A DNA stretch of 64,000 bases, taken from contig NZ_WNWM01000002.1 in NCBI RefSeq assembly GCF_009727155.1, positions 496,001-560,000 on the forward strand, in the 5' to 3' direction. The notes under the pieces are model-generated. The model worked only from the letters and a program-made list of their open reading frames with translations, had not been told where the DNA came from and made no database searches. Shown here one piece after another: positions 27,840-37,036 of this stretch. Numbering within the stretch: the first letter of the stretch is position 1; the number at the start of each line of letters is the position of its first letter. The position numbers and the translations under genes were made by a program. The DNA comes from Pseudoduganella dura. Lineage in GTDB: Bacteria > Pseudomonadota > Gammaproteobacteria > Burkholderiales > Burkholderiaceae_D.

Positions 27840-28886
27840 TCATGCGGGCAGCTCGTTTTTCAGGTGACGGTCGAGGATGCGGCGCGATTGCACGCCGCCC
27901 GCATCGATGTTCAACATCAGCAGCTTGCGTTCCGGGTGCCGGAGAATATTCTCTTGCTGCTGTTCCAGCATGTCCCGGTCCTCTCCAAAGATCTTGCCCT
28001 GGCCAGTGCGAATCGCGGCGGTCAATTCGGTATCCTGAGGCTTGAAATTGCGCGCCATGCCCCAGAAGTACCAGTGCGACGTCGCTGTTTCCGGCGTGAT
28101 GAAGTCAACGACGACACTGGAGGCCTTGACCTCGGGCGGTGCGTCATAGCCGCCCCTGCCGGCCAGAGCCACTCCAACTTCGATCATCACGTGGCTCGGT
28201 GCCGTAAAACGACATATCTGCCACCGATCTACCGGCGCATCTTCAGGTAGGCTGTTCGCACGCAATGCCGCACGCCAGAAGGGCGGCGCCATCACGTTTT
28301 CCATGAAGCGGCTGGTAATGACTTCTTCGTCTTCCACTCTCGTGTTGACCGGTGCTTCGTCGATCTCCTTCTGGCCAATGCTGCTCGCGTGTACATAGGT
28401 CTCGTGAGTCAAGTCCATCAGGTTATCGATCATCAGCCGGTAATCGCAGTTAATGTGGTACAGCCCCCCGCCATATGCCCACTCCGGATTGTCCGCCCAT
28501 TCAAGATGATGAATGCTGGCAGGATCGGCTTGCGCAGCATCACCTGGCCACACCCAGATGAAACCGTAACGCTCGACTACGGGATAACTGCGGATGCAGG
28601 GAAATCCCTGCACGCGCTGACCGGGCATGGCAACGGTCTTGCCATTGCAGCCCATCTGCAAGCCATGGTATCCGCACACCAGTTGTCCGTCGCGAACGAA
28701 ACCGAGCGACAATGGCGCACCACGGTGTGGGCAGAAATCCTCCAGGGCTGCTACCTTGCCGTCGGCACCGCGGTAGAAGACCAGCCTTTCGCCACAGATG
28801 CGGCGACCGAGTGGCCTGTCAACGATTTCATCCGGCGTACACGCGACATACCAGGTATTTCTAGGAAACATGCGCGACTCCATCAT
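27840..28886 (-). CDS. Rieske oxygenase, VanA-like (copy 2)
   Basis: A 348-residue terminal oxygenase, the closest of the four to classical vanillate O-demethylase. Rieske ligands CPHRGAPL...CGYHGLQM, catalytic Fe ligands NLMDLTHETYVH. Its ATG overlaps the stop of the FAD hydroxylase gene (ATGA), so both are made together. It differs clearly from the other three copies, which share the CCHR variant and the LDLSH/LDFSH variant, so it may have an older separate origin. Confidence 0.88.
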   Translation of the reverse strand: MMESRMFPRNTWYVACTPDEIVDRPLGRRICGERLVFYRGADGKVAALEDFCPHRGAPLSLGFVRDGQLVCGYHGLQMGCNGKTVAMPGQRVQGFPCIRSYPVVERYGFIWVWPGDAAQADPASIHHLEWADNPEWAYGGGLYHINCDYRLMIDNLMDLTHETYVHASSIGQKEIDEAPVNTRVEDEEVITSRFMENVMAPPFWRAALRANSLPEDAPVDRWQICRFTAPSHVMIEVGVALAGRGGYDAPPEVKASSVVVDFITPETATSHWYFWGMARNFKPQDTELTAAIRTGQGKIFGEDRDMLEQQQENILRHPERKLLMLNIDAGGVQSRRILDRHLKNELPA

Positions 28887-30112
28887 CCGGCGGCGAGCGG
28901 AGCGACCGGCCGCTGGAATCCGGCACGCCAGTCCGGAGTGTAAGGAACGCCCTCAAGCTTGAACACGGACATTACTGCATGGCGTACGGCGTCCGGATCG
29001 CGTGTCATCCCGATAAAGCCCTGTTCGTCCGCTACGCGTGCCGCTGGATCCGTACGCTGCGTACGGCGCTTATGGTCAATCGCTGTGGGATTGGCCACCT
29101 CGAGGAATACACGGCGCCGTTCCTCGGCGTAGAAGTCGAGCACATCGTCCCCAGCCTCGTTGTTCCACAGCTGACCCAACGCCCGTACCAGTGCCTGGGC
29201 ATCCTGGACCCCGGACGTAAAGCCCATCCCGCCAATGGGATTGGTCGCATGGGCGGCATCACCGGCAAGCAGGACGCGCCCCTTGCGATACGTGTTGGCC
29301 GAGCGCTGGTGCACGCGGTACGAATTCGCGCGCTCCAGTTCAAAGGACGCATTCCTCGGCAGGAAGTTCCTGTAGCGCTCGCGAATGCGGGCCAGGCGCT
29401 GTTCTTCGCTGAGATCGCTATCTTCGCCGTAGGCGATGCGCCACAGGTGCTGGTCGTCGATTTTTGCGATGACATGCCAGTCTTCGCCCGCGGCAACCAT
29501 GTTCGATGCCGCATAGCCGTATTTTTCGAAATCAAAATAGAGGTTCGTGGCCATGAAGGTATCCGGCCAGGTGAAACCTTCGAATTCGATCCCGAGTGCC
29601 TTTCGTACACTGCTGCGCGCGCCGTCGGCACCGATCACCCAGTCTGCATCCATCGTGGCGCCGACCCCGTCGACCTCGACGCTGAGTTGGACCGCATCGG
29701 CGCTTTGTTCAGCGCCGATGAAACGGGTATTCCAACGCATCGCCGTGCCATCGAACGCGAGGAAATGCCGGAGGATGAGTTCGGCCAGGCGATTCTGGCC
29801 GAAGTGCAGCGTGAAGGGATAAGTCAAGCCTTCCAGCAGCCTGAAGTCCATGGTGCCAACATTCCCGCTCAACGGAAAGTGCATCTGAAACGCATGGCCC
29901 AGGGCTGCAATCTCCTTGGCGTCGTCCAGCAGGCCGACGTTATCGAGGGCCTTGATGGTCGAGTGCAGGTACACGTTGGCCCTGGGGGAATCGTTGATGC
30001 CGACTGCGGCGTCGATTACGGTTACGTGTGCTCCTAGCCGCGCAAGGCCGAACGCCGTGAACAACCCTGCCGGCCCCGCACCGACTACAACGACCCGCTT
30101 TCCCTTGCTCAT
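28883..30112 (-). CDS. FAD-dependent aromatic hydroxylase
   Basis: Class A flavoprotein monooxygenase of 409 residues. Dinucleotide fold GAGPAGLFTAFG (11-22), DG motif VIGADGARSSVRK, GD motif LLAGDAAHATNPIGGMG. Size fits the salicylate/4-hydroxybenzoate hydroxylase group. In this island it could perform the ring hydroxylation, possibly a decarboxylating para-hydroxylation giving a hydroquinone, that feeds the ring-cleavage enzymes. That assignment is inference. First gene of a three-gene operon starting from the box at 30188-30203; ribosome site GGAGATGACA. Confidence 0.85.
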   Translation of the reverse strand: MSKGKRVVVVGAGPAGLFTAFGLARLGAHVTVIDAAVGINDSPRANVYLHSTIKALDNVGLLDDAKEIAALGHAFQMHFPLSGNVGTMDFRLLEGLTYPFTLHFGQNRLAELILRHFLAFDGTAMRWNTRFIGAEQSADAVQLSVEVDGVGATMDADWVIGADGARSSVRKALGIEFEGFTWPDTFMATNLYFDFEKYGYAASNMVAAGEDWHVIAKIDDQHLWRIAYGEDSDLSEEQRLARIRERYRNFLPRNASFELERANSYRVHQRSANTYRKGRVLLAGDAAHATNPIGGMGFTSGVQDAQALVRALGQLWNNEAGDDVLDFYAEERRRVFLEVANPTAIDHKRRTQRTDPAARVADEQGFIGMTRDPDAVRHAVMSVFKLEGVPYTPDWRAGFQRPVAPLAAG

Positions 30113-30160
30113 ACTGTCATCTCCATTTGGTTATCAGGATGCTGCTACTCGATACGTGGC

Positions 30161-30203
30161 ACTGTCGCAGTCGGCGGCGCCACTGCCACCTGTCGAAGGA
30201 TAG
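30161..30203 (-). promoter_or_regulatory. Island activator box 3 and -10 element (toward the FAD hydroxylase operon)
   Basis: Box at 30188-30203 reads CTATCCTTCGACAGGT on the minus strand (one change). After 21 bases comes GACAGT (30166-30161). Gene start 75 bases from the box. Confidence 0.7.
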
Positions 30204-30215
30204 GTCGCCCTGCTT

Positions 30216-30259
30216 CTATCTTTCGACAGGTGTTGAACGCAGCAGGGCAACGGCATAGT
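30216..30259 (+). promoter_or_regulatory. Island activator box 4 and -10 element (toward the VAO-like gene)
   Basis: Exact consensus CTATCTTTCGACAGGT at 30216-30231, then 22 bases, then CATAGT (30254-30259). Divergent to box 3 with 12 bases between them. Gene start 158 bases downstream. Confidence 0.72.
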
Positions 30260-30389
30260 TGGCGCCAATCGTCCTGATCGCCTGAACATCCACATGGAGA
30301 GCACATGATGCCCAGCTATCCTTTCCCGCCTCATTTCCCGCAAGAGGTGTCATGAAGCACCGCTGGGACAGCATCGCCGGAAAATCGTC

Positions 30390-31931
30390 ATGAAACCCAC
30401 GCCCGCACCAGTGCTGTCCGATGCTGGAGCCAACGCGCACAGTGTCAACACCGCCGTCGATGAATTCGTCAACGTCCTGGGGAGCGGCGCAGTGGCAACC
30501 GACAGTGAGGACATCGCGGCGCGCGTCGGCGTCCACGCGATCCCGACAGATCGCCTTCGTTACATTGCTGCACTCATTGCGCCGTCATCGGTAGCGCAGG
30601 TCCAGGCTGTCGTTTCCATCGCCAACCGCTATCGCGTCCCACTATGGCTGTACACAGGCCATCGCCATCACGGCCAAGGCGCATCGGTTCCACGCGTTCC
30701 CGGCTTCGTGATCGTGGACCTGCGGCGCATGAACCGTGTACTCGAGATCAACGAGAAGTGTGCTTACGCGGTAGTGGAACCCGGGGTCAGCTTCTTCGAC
30801 TTGTACGAGCACCTGCGCGCCGGCGGCCATGAATTGATGATGCCCGTGCCCGACCTTGCCTGCGACAGCGTTGTCGACTATGTGCTCGATGGCGGCCACG
30901 CGCTGCAATCCTGCGGCATGGAAATGGTGCTCGCCAATGGCAGTCTGGTGCGTACCGGCATGGGTGCCCTGTCGACAAGCCGCGCCTGGCACACCTGTGG
31001 CCAAGGACTTGGTCTCACGCTTGATGGATTGCTGCTGCAGTCGGATCTCGGTATCGTCACGCGCATGGGCGTATGGCTGAAACCGCGCCCCGAGCGCTAC
31101 CTGTCCTGCAATATCGTCTGCCGCCACGATCGAGACCTGCAGTCTCTCGTTGATATGATCAGGCCCTTCCTGATGGACGGCACCATTTCCAATCATCCGG
31201 TACTGTCCAACCTGGTTGGGACGGCTGCGCGGATTGCCGGCCGACAGGAATGGTATCCCTCCACCGGAGTGATCCCCGAAGAAACACTCGAACGTATTGC
31301 CGACGAAACGGGCCTTGGGCGCTGGAACCTGCGCTTCGCGCTTTACGGCCGGCACGATGTCGTAGAGGCCCAGTTGGCCACTCTCGCGGCAGCATTCGGC
31401 GGCATCGCCCAGGCAGTTTTCAGCTATCGGGAATACGACGGCAACGCGCCGGAGGAAGCGATTCTTGCGGCCGACAAGTCGCAGGCAGGTATTCCGGAAC
31501 CGGGCGCGGATCAGATCGCCCGTTGGGCGGGTAGCACCACCGGTGACTATCTCACGTTATCTTCAGTGGCGCGGCTCGACGCGACCGATGTCGAAGCGCA
31601 TTACCGACTCGTGCGCGCGGGCTTGGAACAGCACGGATTCGATCACCAGTGCATGTTCGTCCTTTCGTCCCGCAGTGCTTTGCAAATATGCTGCATTTCG
31701 TTTGACAGGACTGTCTCTGCGCAGGTACGCGCAGCGCATGCCGCCTTCGATGCGGTGCTGGCGCAAGCTGCCGAGGCAGGATTCGGGCCCCACGGCCCGC
31801 ATACCCACCCCGAGGATGGGGCGGTGGCACACTTCAGTTTCAATGACCATGCGCTGCAGCGCATGCAACGATCGATCAAGGAGCTCATCGACCCGAACGG
31901 CATCCTTGCTTCCCGCACCCAATGGCTATGA
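30390..31931 (+). CDS. VAO/PCMH-family FAD protein with degenerate active site
   Basis: A 513-residue paralogue of the flavoprotein at 55066-56736. The PCMH-type FAD domain and C-terminal domain are present, but key positions differ. The pyrophosphate/Tyr loop STGKNLGYGGSAP of the paralogue reads YTGHRHHGQGASVP here (Tyr to Gln). The GNAMDRGAGYT segment next to the active site is shortened. The Tyr-Arg pair in WGEYRTAP is PHGPHTHP. In vanillyl-alcohol oxidase these residues hold the phenolate (family knowledge). It may use another substrate, or be a non-enzymatic partner. It has its own activator box. No cytochrome gene is adjacent. Confidence 0.75.
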   Translation: MKPTPAPVLSDAGANAHSVNTAVDEFVNVLGSGAVATDSEDIAARVGVHAIPTDRLRYIAALIAPSSVAQVQAVVSIANRYRVPLWLYTGHRHHGQGASVPRVPGFVIVDLRRMNRVLEINEKCAYAVVEPGVSFFDLYEHLRAGGHELMMPVPDLACDSVVDYVLDGGHALQSCGMEMVLANGSLVRTGMGALSTSRAWHTCGQGLGLTLDGLLLQSDLGIVTRMGVWLKPRPERYLSCNIVCRHDRDLQSLVDMIRPFLMDGTISNHPVLSNLVGTAARIAGRQEWYPSTGVIPEETLERIADETGLGRWNLRFALYGRHDVVEAQLATLAAAFGGIAQAVFSYREYDGNAPEEAILAADKSQAGIPEPGADQIARWAGSTTGDYLTLSSVARLDATDVEAHYRLVRAGLEQHGFDHQCMFVLSSRSALQICCISFDRTVSAQVRAAHAAFDAVLAQAAEAGFGPHGPHTHPEDGAVAHFSFNDHALQRMQRSIKELIDPNGILASRTQWL

Positions 31932-31979
31932 CGACGCGTCGCACCCGTGCCTTCGTCGAGCCCACAGCCACGAAAAAAA

Positions 31980-32003
31980 GGACGGGATGATATCACCCCG
32001 TCC
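31980..32003 (-). terminator. Rho-independent terminator of the leftward Rieske operon
   Basis: On the minus strand a GGACGGGG...CCCGTCC stem (12 bp with one mismatch) is followed by seven T residues (31979-31973). It lies 127 bases after the stop of the Rieske gene at 32130 and ends that operon. In the other direction it has no T-run. Confidence 0.75.
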
Positions 32004-32129
32004 AAAAAGCGCCGGGAGACACGGCGTCAGTGAGAGCTTGCAGAATGGCGGCGGCACCGCGTACCAGGGCGCGCGCAAGCGGTTGCGTCGGCGATCCCCT
32101 CGTTGCAAGCTTCGATAATTGAAAGTGCC

Positions 32130-33152
32130 TTAACCGGCGGTTTCACGGATGAGACGCTCGATGATCCGGCGTGCGCGGTTGGGCCCGACGTCGACGTGGA
32201 TATCGATTTGCGGCGCGTGCTGGAACTGCAGCATGTTGCGGTACTGGGCTTCGATAACGACCTTGTCTTCCTCGAAGGTGAGTGCCGACTGCTCGTAGAC
32301 CGTATCCATCATGTCCGGCATGTCGGGGTGCCGGTTGGCAGCCACCGTCCAGAAGTAGTGTGTCGAGACATCAGTCTCCGGCGTCACGCCGTGAAAGCCA
32401 CGCATATGGAAACCGCCGCGTCCGGCATCGCGCATCGATCCCGCACCGGCGTCGTTGGCCCCTGTCCAGATACGAAGATGGCTGAGATCGAATTCGATCT
32501 CTTGCCAGCGGTCGATCAAGCCATCGAAACGCCACGCCGCAGTATAAGTGGGCGGGGGCTCCGACGACGGCATGTACCGCAGCACGCGCACGACGTTGCC
32601 CTGCTCCTCGACCTTTGTTTCGGCGTGCATATGTATTTTTGCGTTGCCGCCGATCGTACGCAGATGAACATAGCCGAGATGGCTGAGGTCCAGCAGGTTG
32701 TCGTGGATGAGCTGATAAGGCGCGTCGTAATGGTAGACATCGCCACGATAGCGATAACGCGGGTCGTCATGGACGGCATATTCGGGCGCGTCACAGTCCG
32801 GCTGACCGCCAGGCTCGGACGGCATCCAGATCCAGACGATCTGATTGCGCACCGAGACTGTGTACGGCCTCACGCATGCCCTGGCCGGTATTTTTTCCTG
32901 GCCAGGGATTTCAAGGCACAAGCCGGACGGCGCGTACAACAAGCCGTGATATCCGCAACGAAGTCCGCGTTCTTCCAGCGTTCCGGAAGAGAGTGGCAGT
33001 GACCGGTGACAGCATCGGTCTTCAAGCGCGGCGATGGTTCCTTCGCCGGTTCGAAACAATACAACGGGTTGATTCAGGAATGTGCGTGCAATCGGGCGTT
33101 CCTGAAACTCCCATTCAAAACCTGCAACGTACCACTGGTTCAGTGCAAACAT
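32130..33152 (-). CDS. Rieske oxygenase, VanA-like (copy 3)
   Basis: A 340-residue terminal oxygenase. Rieske motif CCHRSLPL...CGYHGLLY and catalytic Fe ligands NLLDLSHLGYVH. The start at 33152 (MFALNQWYVAGF) matches the conserved beginning of the family; the longer upstream frame is not protein-like. It has its own activator box 61 bases upstream, although the regulator gene on the same strand ends only 161 bases before it. Electrons presumably come from the shared VanB-like reductase. Confidence 0.88.
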   Translation of the reverse strand: MFALNQWYVAGFEWEFQERPIARTFLNQPVVLFRTGEGTIAALEDRCCHRSLPLSSGTLEERGLRCGYHGLLYAPSGLCLEIPGQEKIPARACVRPYTVSVRNQIVWIWMPSEPGGQPDCDAPEYAVHDDPRYRYRGDVYHYDAPYQLIHDNLLDLSHLGYVHLRTIGGNAKIHMHAETKVEEQGNVVRVLRYMPSSEPPPTYTAAWRFDGLIDRWQEIEFDLSHLRIWTGANDAGAGSMRDAGRGGFHMRGFHGVTPETDVSTHYFWTVAANRHPDMPDMMDTVYEQSALTFEEDKVVIEAQYRNMLQFQHAPQIDIHVDVGPNRARRIIERLIRETAG

Positions 33153-33186
33153 AGGATACCTGCAATATGTAGTCGGCAATACGTCA

Positions 33187-33229
33187 ACGATATGCCCACA
33201 TCCTGCAGAGTGCACCTTCCGAAAGATAG
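33187..33229 (-). promoter_or_regulatory. Island activator box 5 and -10 element (toward Rieske copy 3)
   Basis: Box at 33214-33229 reads CTATCTTTCGGAAGGT on the minus strand (one change), then 21 bases, then TATCGT (33192-33187). It lies between the regulator gene and Rieske copy 3. Confidence 0.72.
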
Positions 33230-33313
33230 CTGGCCACACCAGATTACGGCGGCTTCGCTGCCGCTGAAGGCGGCAAGCGCCATCAGCTTCATGGATCATG
33301 CAGTGCAGCGTGT

Positions 33314-36091
33314 TTACCGGTTGATCAGGCCCAACTGGTACGCGCGCTCCACGACCTGCGCGCGGCGCCGTACGCCGACCTTGTCGTAGATCTGCTGCAC
33401 ATACCATTTAACGGACCCTTCCGTCATGCCCAGCTTGTCGCCAATTTCGCGGTTGAGCAAACCCGTCCCCATCAGCCTGAGTATCTCGAGTTCGCGTGCG
33501 CCCAGCGCGCCATACACACCCGTGCCTGATTCCGGAGGCAGCTCCACGCGGATGGTCGGACGGTTGCTGCGCTGCGCAAACGCCTGCAGCAGCTCGGCCG
33601 CAAATGCATCGCGCGGCAAGTCGACTGGCCCCGGTGCGCCAACGGAATCCTCGAGCAAGGTCTCGATCCAGGCGCCTTCGTCGAGAAACGTTCTCACGAA
33701 ACGGCCGCTGGCGCCAATGGCGATCCCGCGACGCAGGGCCCGCTGTGCGGCCAGCCGCTCACCCGACAGCATGAAGCCATGAGCAAGGATGATATCCCAG
33801 CGAATCTGGTTACGGATCGCGCCGGCGGCTTGCACGAAACCATGCCACTGCTTCGCTACCGACATTGAATCGGCGATACGGTTTTCGGCCAGCGCCAGCC
33901 GCACCCAGGCAAGTGCCCGCGCTTCATCACGCGTCGTGACGCTCCCCCCCGGCATGAACTGCTTTGCAACGCCGACGATACCCTGGTTCCGGCACGCGCG
34001 CGCCGCTTCATCGATCTGCCCGTCTCCCAGCAACATCTTGATGTGGCCTGCCGTGATCCAGAACCGTATGCGATCGAAGCCATGCTCGCGCGCAAACGTG
34101 GTTGCCGTATCGACGACCCTGTAGGCTTCCGTAATCTTGCCGTCCAAGCGCAGAAGCTTCATCTGCGTCAGCCATGCCGCGATCATCTGGTCGATGAAAC
34201 CATGCGCGCTCACATGCGCCAGATGCGCATCGAGCAATTCGCGTGCACGATCGAGTTCGTTGCGTTCGTAGTAGATCTCACTCAGCGGCAACGCCACGAG
34301 AGCCGCAACCATTGATCCGGGCTCGGTCAGGGTTTCCGCTGTCTCCAGAGCGTCCGACAGGCTGTGAATAGCCACTTCGGTGCGGCCCATCATGAAATGC
34401 GATGGTCCGACGATCGCCTCATGAAAAATGGATGTCAATCCCTTGCCGGGACGATGGTAGTGGGAACGGCCCAGCCGGCTCAGGAGATCGATATCCTGCA
34501 GCTTGTACTGTTCGCGCTGGGCATACAGCAGCGATGTGTAGAAGCTGCCCCGTACGTGCAGGTTGGCGCGCTCGTAATCCCGAATCAGGACATGCGCAAG
34601 CTCCTCGGTACGTGGCATGTCGTCACTGCAGCAGGCGATCATCATCTCGCCATGCACCAGCAATCCCTGCATCTCCGCGATGTCCTCGGACCGGTCCGGG
34701 TTTTCCGATGCCATCTGCCGCAGACGCTTGCGCGACAGTTCGACCAGCTCGCGCGAACCGTCGAATTGCCAGAACACGTCGCGTCGCCACGCTTCAATCA
34801 GCATGATGCGAGGAAAACACGTCTTGATCTCTTCAGGTAATTGCGCAGCGAGGGTAATGATTTCCACGGATGCGGAAGTCCCGAACTCGCGATTGCACCA
34901 ATCGTCAAGAATCTGTGCTGCGCGCATGAGATCGCCCAGCGCAACTGCGTGGTCGAATGCATCCACGTAGTGCCGGTGCGCGAGAAGCCAGGCACATGCG
35001 CGCTCGTGCAAATCGCGTGTCAGCGCTTCTTGTTCGTCGTGCAGTTGACGTTGCAGGAACTCGGCGAACAAAGGATGGAAGGCGAACCATGTCTGTCCTT
35101 CGTCCAGCGGCCGGATGAAGCACCCGGCTGCTTCACATTCGGCGAGCAGCGCGCGGCTGTCAGCGCGGCCGGTAACCGCCTCGCACAACGCCGGGCTGAA
35201 GCGCGCCAGTATGGAAATCTGCAGCAGGAAGTCGCGCTTCCCGGTGTCGCCACCGACAGGCATCACCTCTTCCTCGAAGAACTCGGCGAATCGACGGTTC
35301 GCACCGGAAAAATAACCCAGCAGGCGGGAGGCGTCTCCCTCGTTGCGCAGCATTTGCTGGAGCAGGACGAGGCCGCCAGCCCAGCCGGCACAACGCCTGG
35401 CCAGGACCTCCAGCGCGCCACCCGTCGCGGGCCTGTCGCTGCCCTCCCCCAACACTGCCAATGCCTCGTCCGGTGCCATGCTCAGGTCATGCATTCCCAG
35501 CTCGACCAACAATTTGCTTTGGCGTAGCCGCGCCAACGGCAGCATGAGCTGCACGCGCGTCGCGATAAGCACATGCAGACCGGCCGGCAGACGCTTCGCC
35601 AGCAGTTCAAGCAGCTGCAATGCCTCGGACCCCGACAGCACCTGGGCGTCGTCGAGAAACAGGTGCACGTCCCTGCCCGCGCTCTCGACCAGAACGGTCA
35701 AATGCGCCAGCATCGATTCAATATTGAATACCTTCCCCGGCGCTGCCCCAGGCGGCGCTCCGCAAGCGCTGGCGATCGCGGACGCCATGCAAATGTACAG
35801 GTGCGTCAGGTCGCGATGGGTGTCGTTCAGGGTTATCCAGGCCGTAGCCCCATGCTCAGCCAGAATGCCGTGGAAGTGTAGCAGCACCGTGGTTTTGCCG
35901 AAGCCGGCGGGTGCACGTACCATCGTGACGGGCGCGTGCGTGAGCTCTGGCAGGCCGATATGCAATGTGGAACGTGCAATTGCGCTACGGTGCAGGGCCG
36001 GAGGCTGCCAACGGCGCGCTTCGGGCTGGGAGGATTGCTGGGGCGCCGCGCCCTGGACGGAATGCGCCGCAGCGTATTGAACAGCTGGCAT
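33314..36091 (-). CDS. MalT-type ATP-dependent LuxR-family activator
   Basis: A large signal-transduction ATPase regulator of 925 residues (LAL/STAND type). Walker A is APAGFGKTT (60-68), Walker B HLFLDDAQ (about 142-149), then a winged-helix region, a long helical-repeat sensor domain (about 400-840), and a C-terminal LuxR helix-turn-helix (LGARELEILRLM...NREIGDKLGMTEGSVKWYVQ, about 858-922). MalT-like proteins bind an inducer with ATP, oligomerise and activate from asymmetric repeated boxes. It is the seventh gene of the operon driven by box 6, giving positive feedback. It is the best candidate to read the nine boxes; this is inference. Ribosome site AGGAGACA. Confidence 0.9.
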   Translation of the reverse strand: MPAVQYAAAHSVQGAAPQQSSQPEARRWQPPALHRSAIARSTLHIGLPELTHAPVTMVRAPAGFGKTTVLLHFHGILAEHGATAWITLNDTHRDLTHLYICMASAIASACGAPPGAAPGKVFNIESMLAHLTVLVESAGRDVHLFLDDAQVLSGSEALQLLELLAKRLPAGLHVLIATRVQLMLPLARLRQSKLLVELGMHDLSMAPDEALAVLGEGSDRPATGGALEVLARRCAGWAGGLVLLQQMLRNEGDASRLLGYFSGANRRFAEFFEEEVMPVGGDTGKRDFLLQISILARFSPALCEAVTGRADSRALLAECEAAGCFIRPLDEGQTWFAFHPLFAEFLQRQLHDEQEALTRDLHERACAWLLAHRHYVDAFDHAVALGDLMRAAQILDDWCNREFGTSASVEIITLAAQLPEEIKTCFPRIMLIEAWRRDVFWQFDGSRELVELSRKRLRQMASENPDRSEDIAEMQGLLVHGEMMIACCSDDMPRTEELAHVLIRDYERANLHVRGSFYTSLLYAQREQYKLQDIDLLSRLGRSHYHRPGKGLTSIFHEAIVGPSHFMMGRTEVAIHSLSDALETAETLTEPGSMVAALVALPLSEIYYERNELDRARELLDAHLAHVSAHGFIDQMIAAWLTQMKLLRLDGKITEAYRVVDTATTFAREHGFDRIRFWITAGHIKMLLGDGQIDEAARACRNQGIVGVAKQFMPGGSVTTRDEARALAWVRLALAENRIADSMSVAKQWHGFVQAAGAIRNQIRWDIILAHGFMLSGERLAAQRALRRGIAIGASGRFVRTFLDEGAWIETLLEDSVGAPGPVDLPRDAFAAELLQAFAQRSNRPTIRVELPPESGTGVYGALGARELEILRLMGTGLLNREIGDKLGMTEGSVKWYVQQIYDKVGVRRRAQVVERAYQLGLINR

Positions 36092-36166
36092 GATTGTCTC
36101 CTGTACGGGATCCGATGGTCCCGTCGTTGTTTACGTCCGGCGCATCGGGGCGCGGATCGAGGTCAA

Positions 36167-36994
36167 CTATAACTCAGTGTTCAGCCCCCGCGGTGGAGCA
36201 TGCAATGCCACGATGCCGTTCGCCGGATCGCCGTGTGCCGGATAGCGCTGCATGACGACAGGATCGTGGCCCGGAACGAAATGGTCAGGGCTGTCGCATA
36301 GCCCCAGCAGGCGGCGGTAACCAGCCAGCATGTCCCCGACATCGTGCACGATGGGAAACGGCGATTCATTGCAGACGTTGTCATAGTAGTGGCTCGCATC
36401 CGATGCCAGTACCACCCAGCCACGCGCCGTATGCACCCGCACCGCCTGCAGCCCCCGCGTATGACCGCCCACGTGCAGCAACTCGATACCAGGTGCATAG
36501 ACAGCATCGCCCATGTAGAACACGACCCGGTCGCCATACAGTCCCTCGACGATATGAGTGACATCATCGACCGCATAGGCATGCCGCAGCAGCTGGAACT
36601 GCATGTGCCGGCTGACCGCATATTGCAGCTCGGCTTCCTGCAGGTGAATGCGGGCATTCGGAAGCAGGTCGACGTTTCCCGCATGGTCGTAATGCAGATG
36701 GGTCAGGATAACGTCGCTCACCTGGCCGGGCGAAATATCCAGGGCCGCCAGCCCGGCAATGGGACAACGCAGGAACTCGCGCTGACGGTGTTCGGCTGCC
36801 TGGCGGTTGAATCCGGTGTCGACGAGACAGCAACGGCCCTGCCCCCGGATCACCCAGACAAAATAGTCCATGGGCATGGGGCCGTCGTGTGGATCGGCCT
36901 GCATGAAATTCTGGTTGCGGCGCCTGGCCACAGTGGCGTAGCGCAGTGCGTAGACCTCGTATTCAGGCAGGCTGGCGGAATGCAGTGTCATCAT
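36167..36994 (-). CDS. Metallo-beta-lactamase-fold lactonase-like hydrolase
   Basis: A 275-residue dizinc hydrolase resembling N-acyl-homoserine-lactonase (AttM/AiiA) relatives. Metal ligands: HLHYDH (His99, His101, Asp103, His104), a later His in VGGHTRG, Asp in ASDASHYY, and His in VPGHDPV. In a catabolic operon it may open a lactone intermediate formed after ring cleavage rather than a quorum signal. It lies 42 bases after the CMD gene and 75 before the regulator gene. Confidence 0.8.
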   Translation of the reverse strand: MMTLHSASLPEYEVYALRYATVARRRNQNFMQADPHDGPMPMDYFVWVIRGQGRCCLVDTGFNRQAAEHRQREFLRCPIAGLAALDISPGQVSDVILTHLHYDHAGNVDLLPNARIHLQEAELQYAVSRHMQFQLLRHAYAVDDVTHIVEGLYGDRVVFYMGDAVYAPGIELLHVGGHTRGLQAVRVHTARGWVVLASDASHYYDNVCNESPFPIVHDVGDMLAGYRRLLGLCDSPDHFVPGHDPVVMQRYPAHGDPANGIVALHAPPRGLNTEL

Positions 36995-37036
36995 GTTGGC
37001 TTCGTTACCGGCGGACGCGTGGCGCCGCCCGCACGC

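Noticed and set aside
33153..33170. A second box-like ACCTGCAATATGTAG upstream of Rieske copy 3
   Set aside because: Too many mismatches to the box and it lies inside the leader, in the wrong place for the shared promoter geometry.
36167..36994. Quorum-quenching AHL lactonase call
   Set aside because: The fold fits, but the gene lies in a ring-cleavage operon and no LuxI-type gene is present, so a pathway lactonase is likelier.
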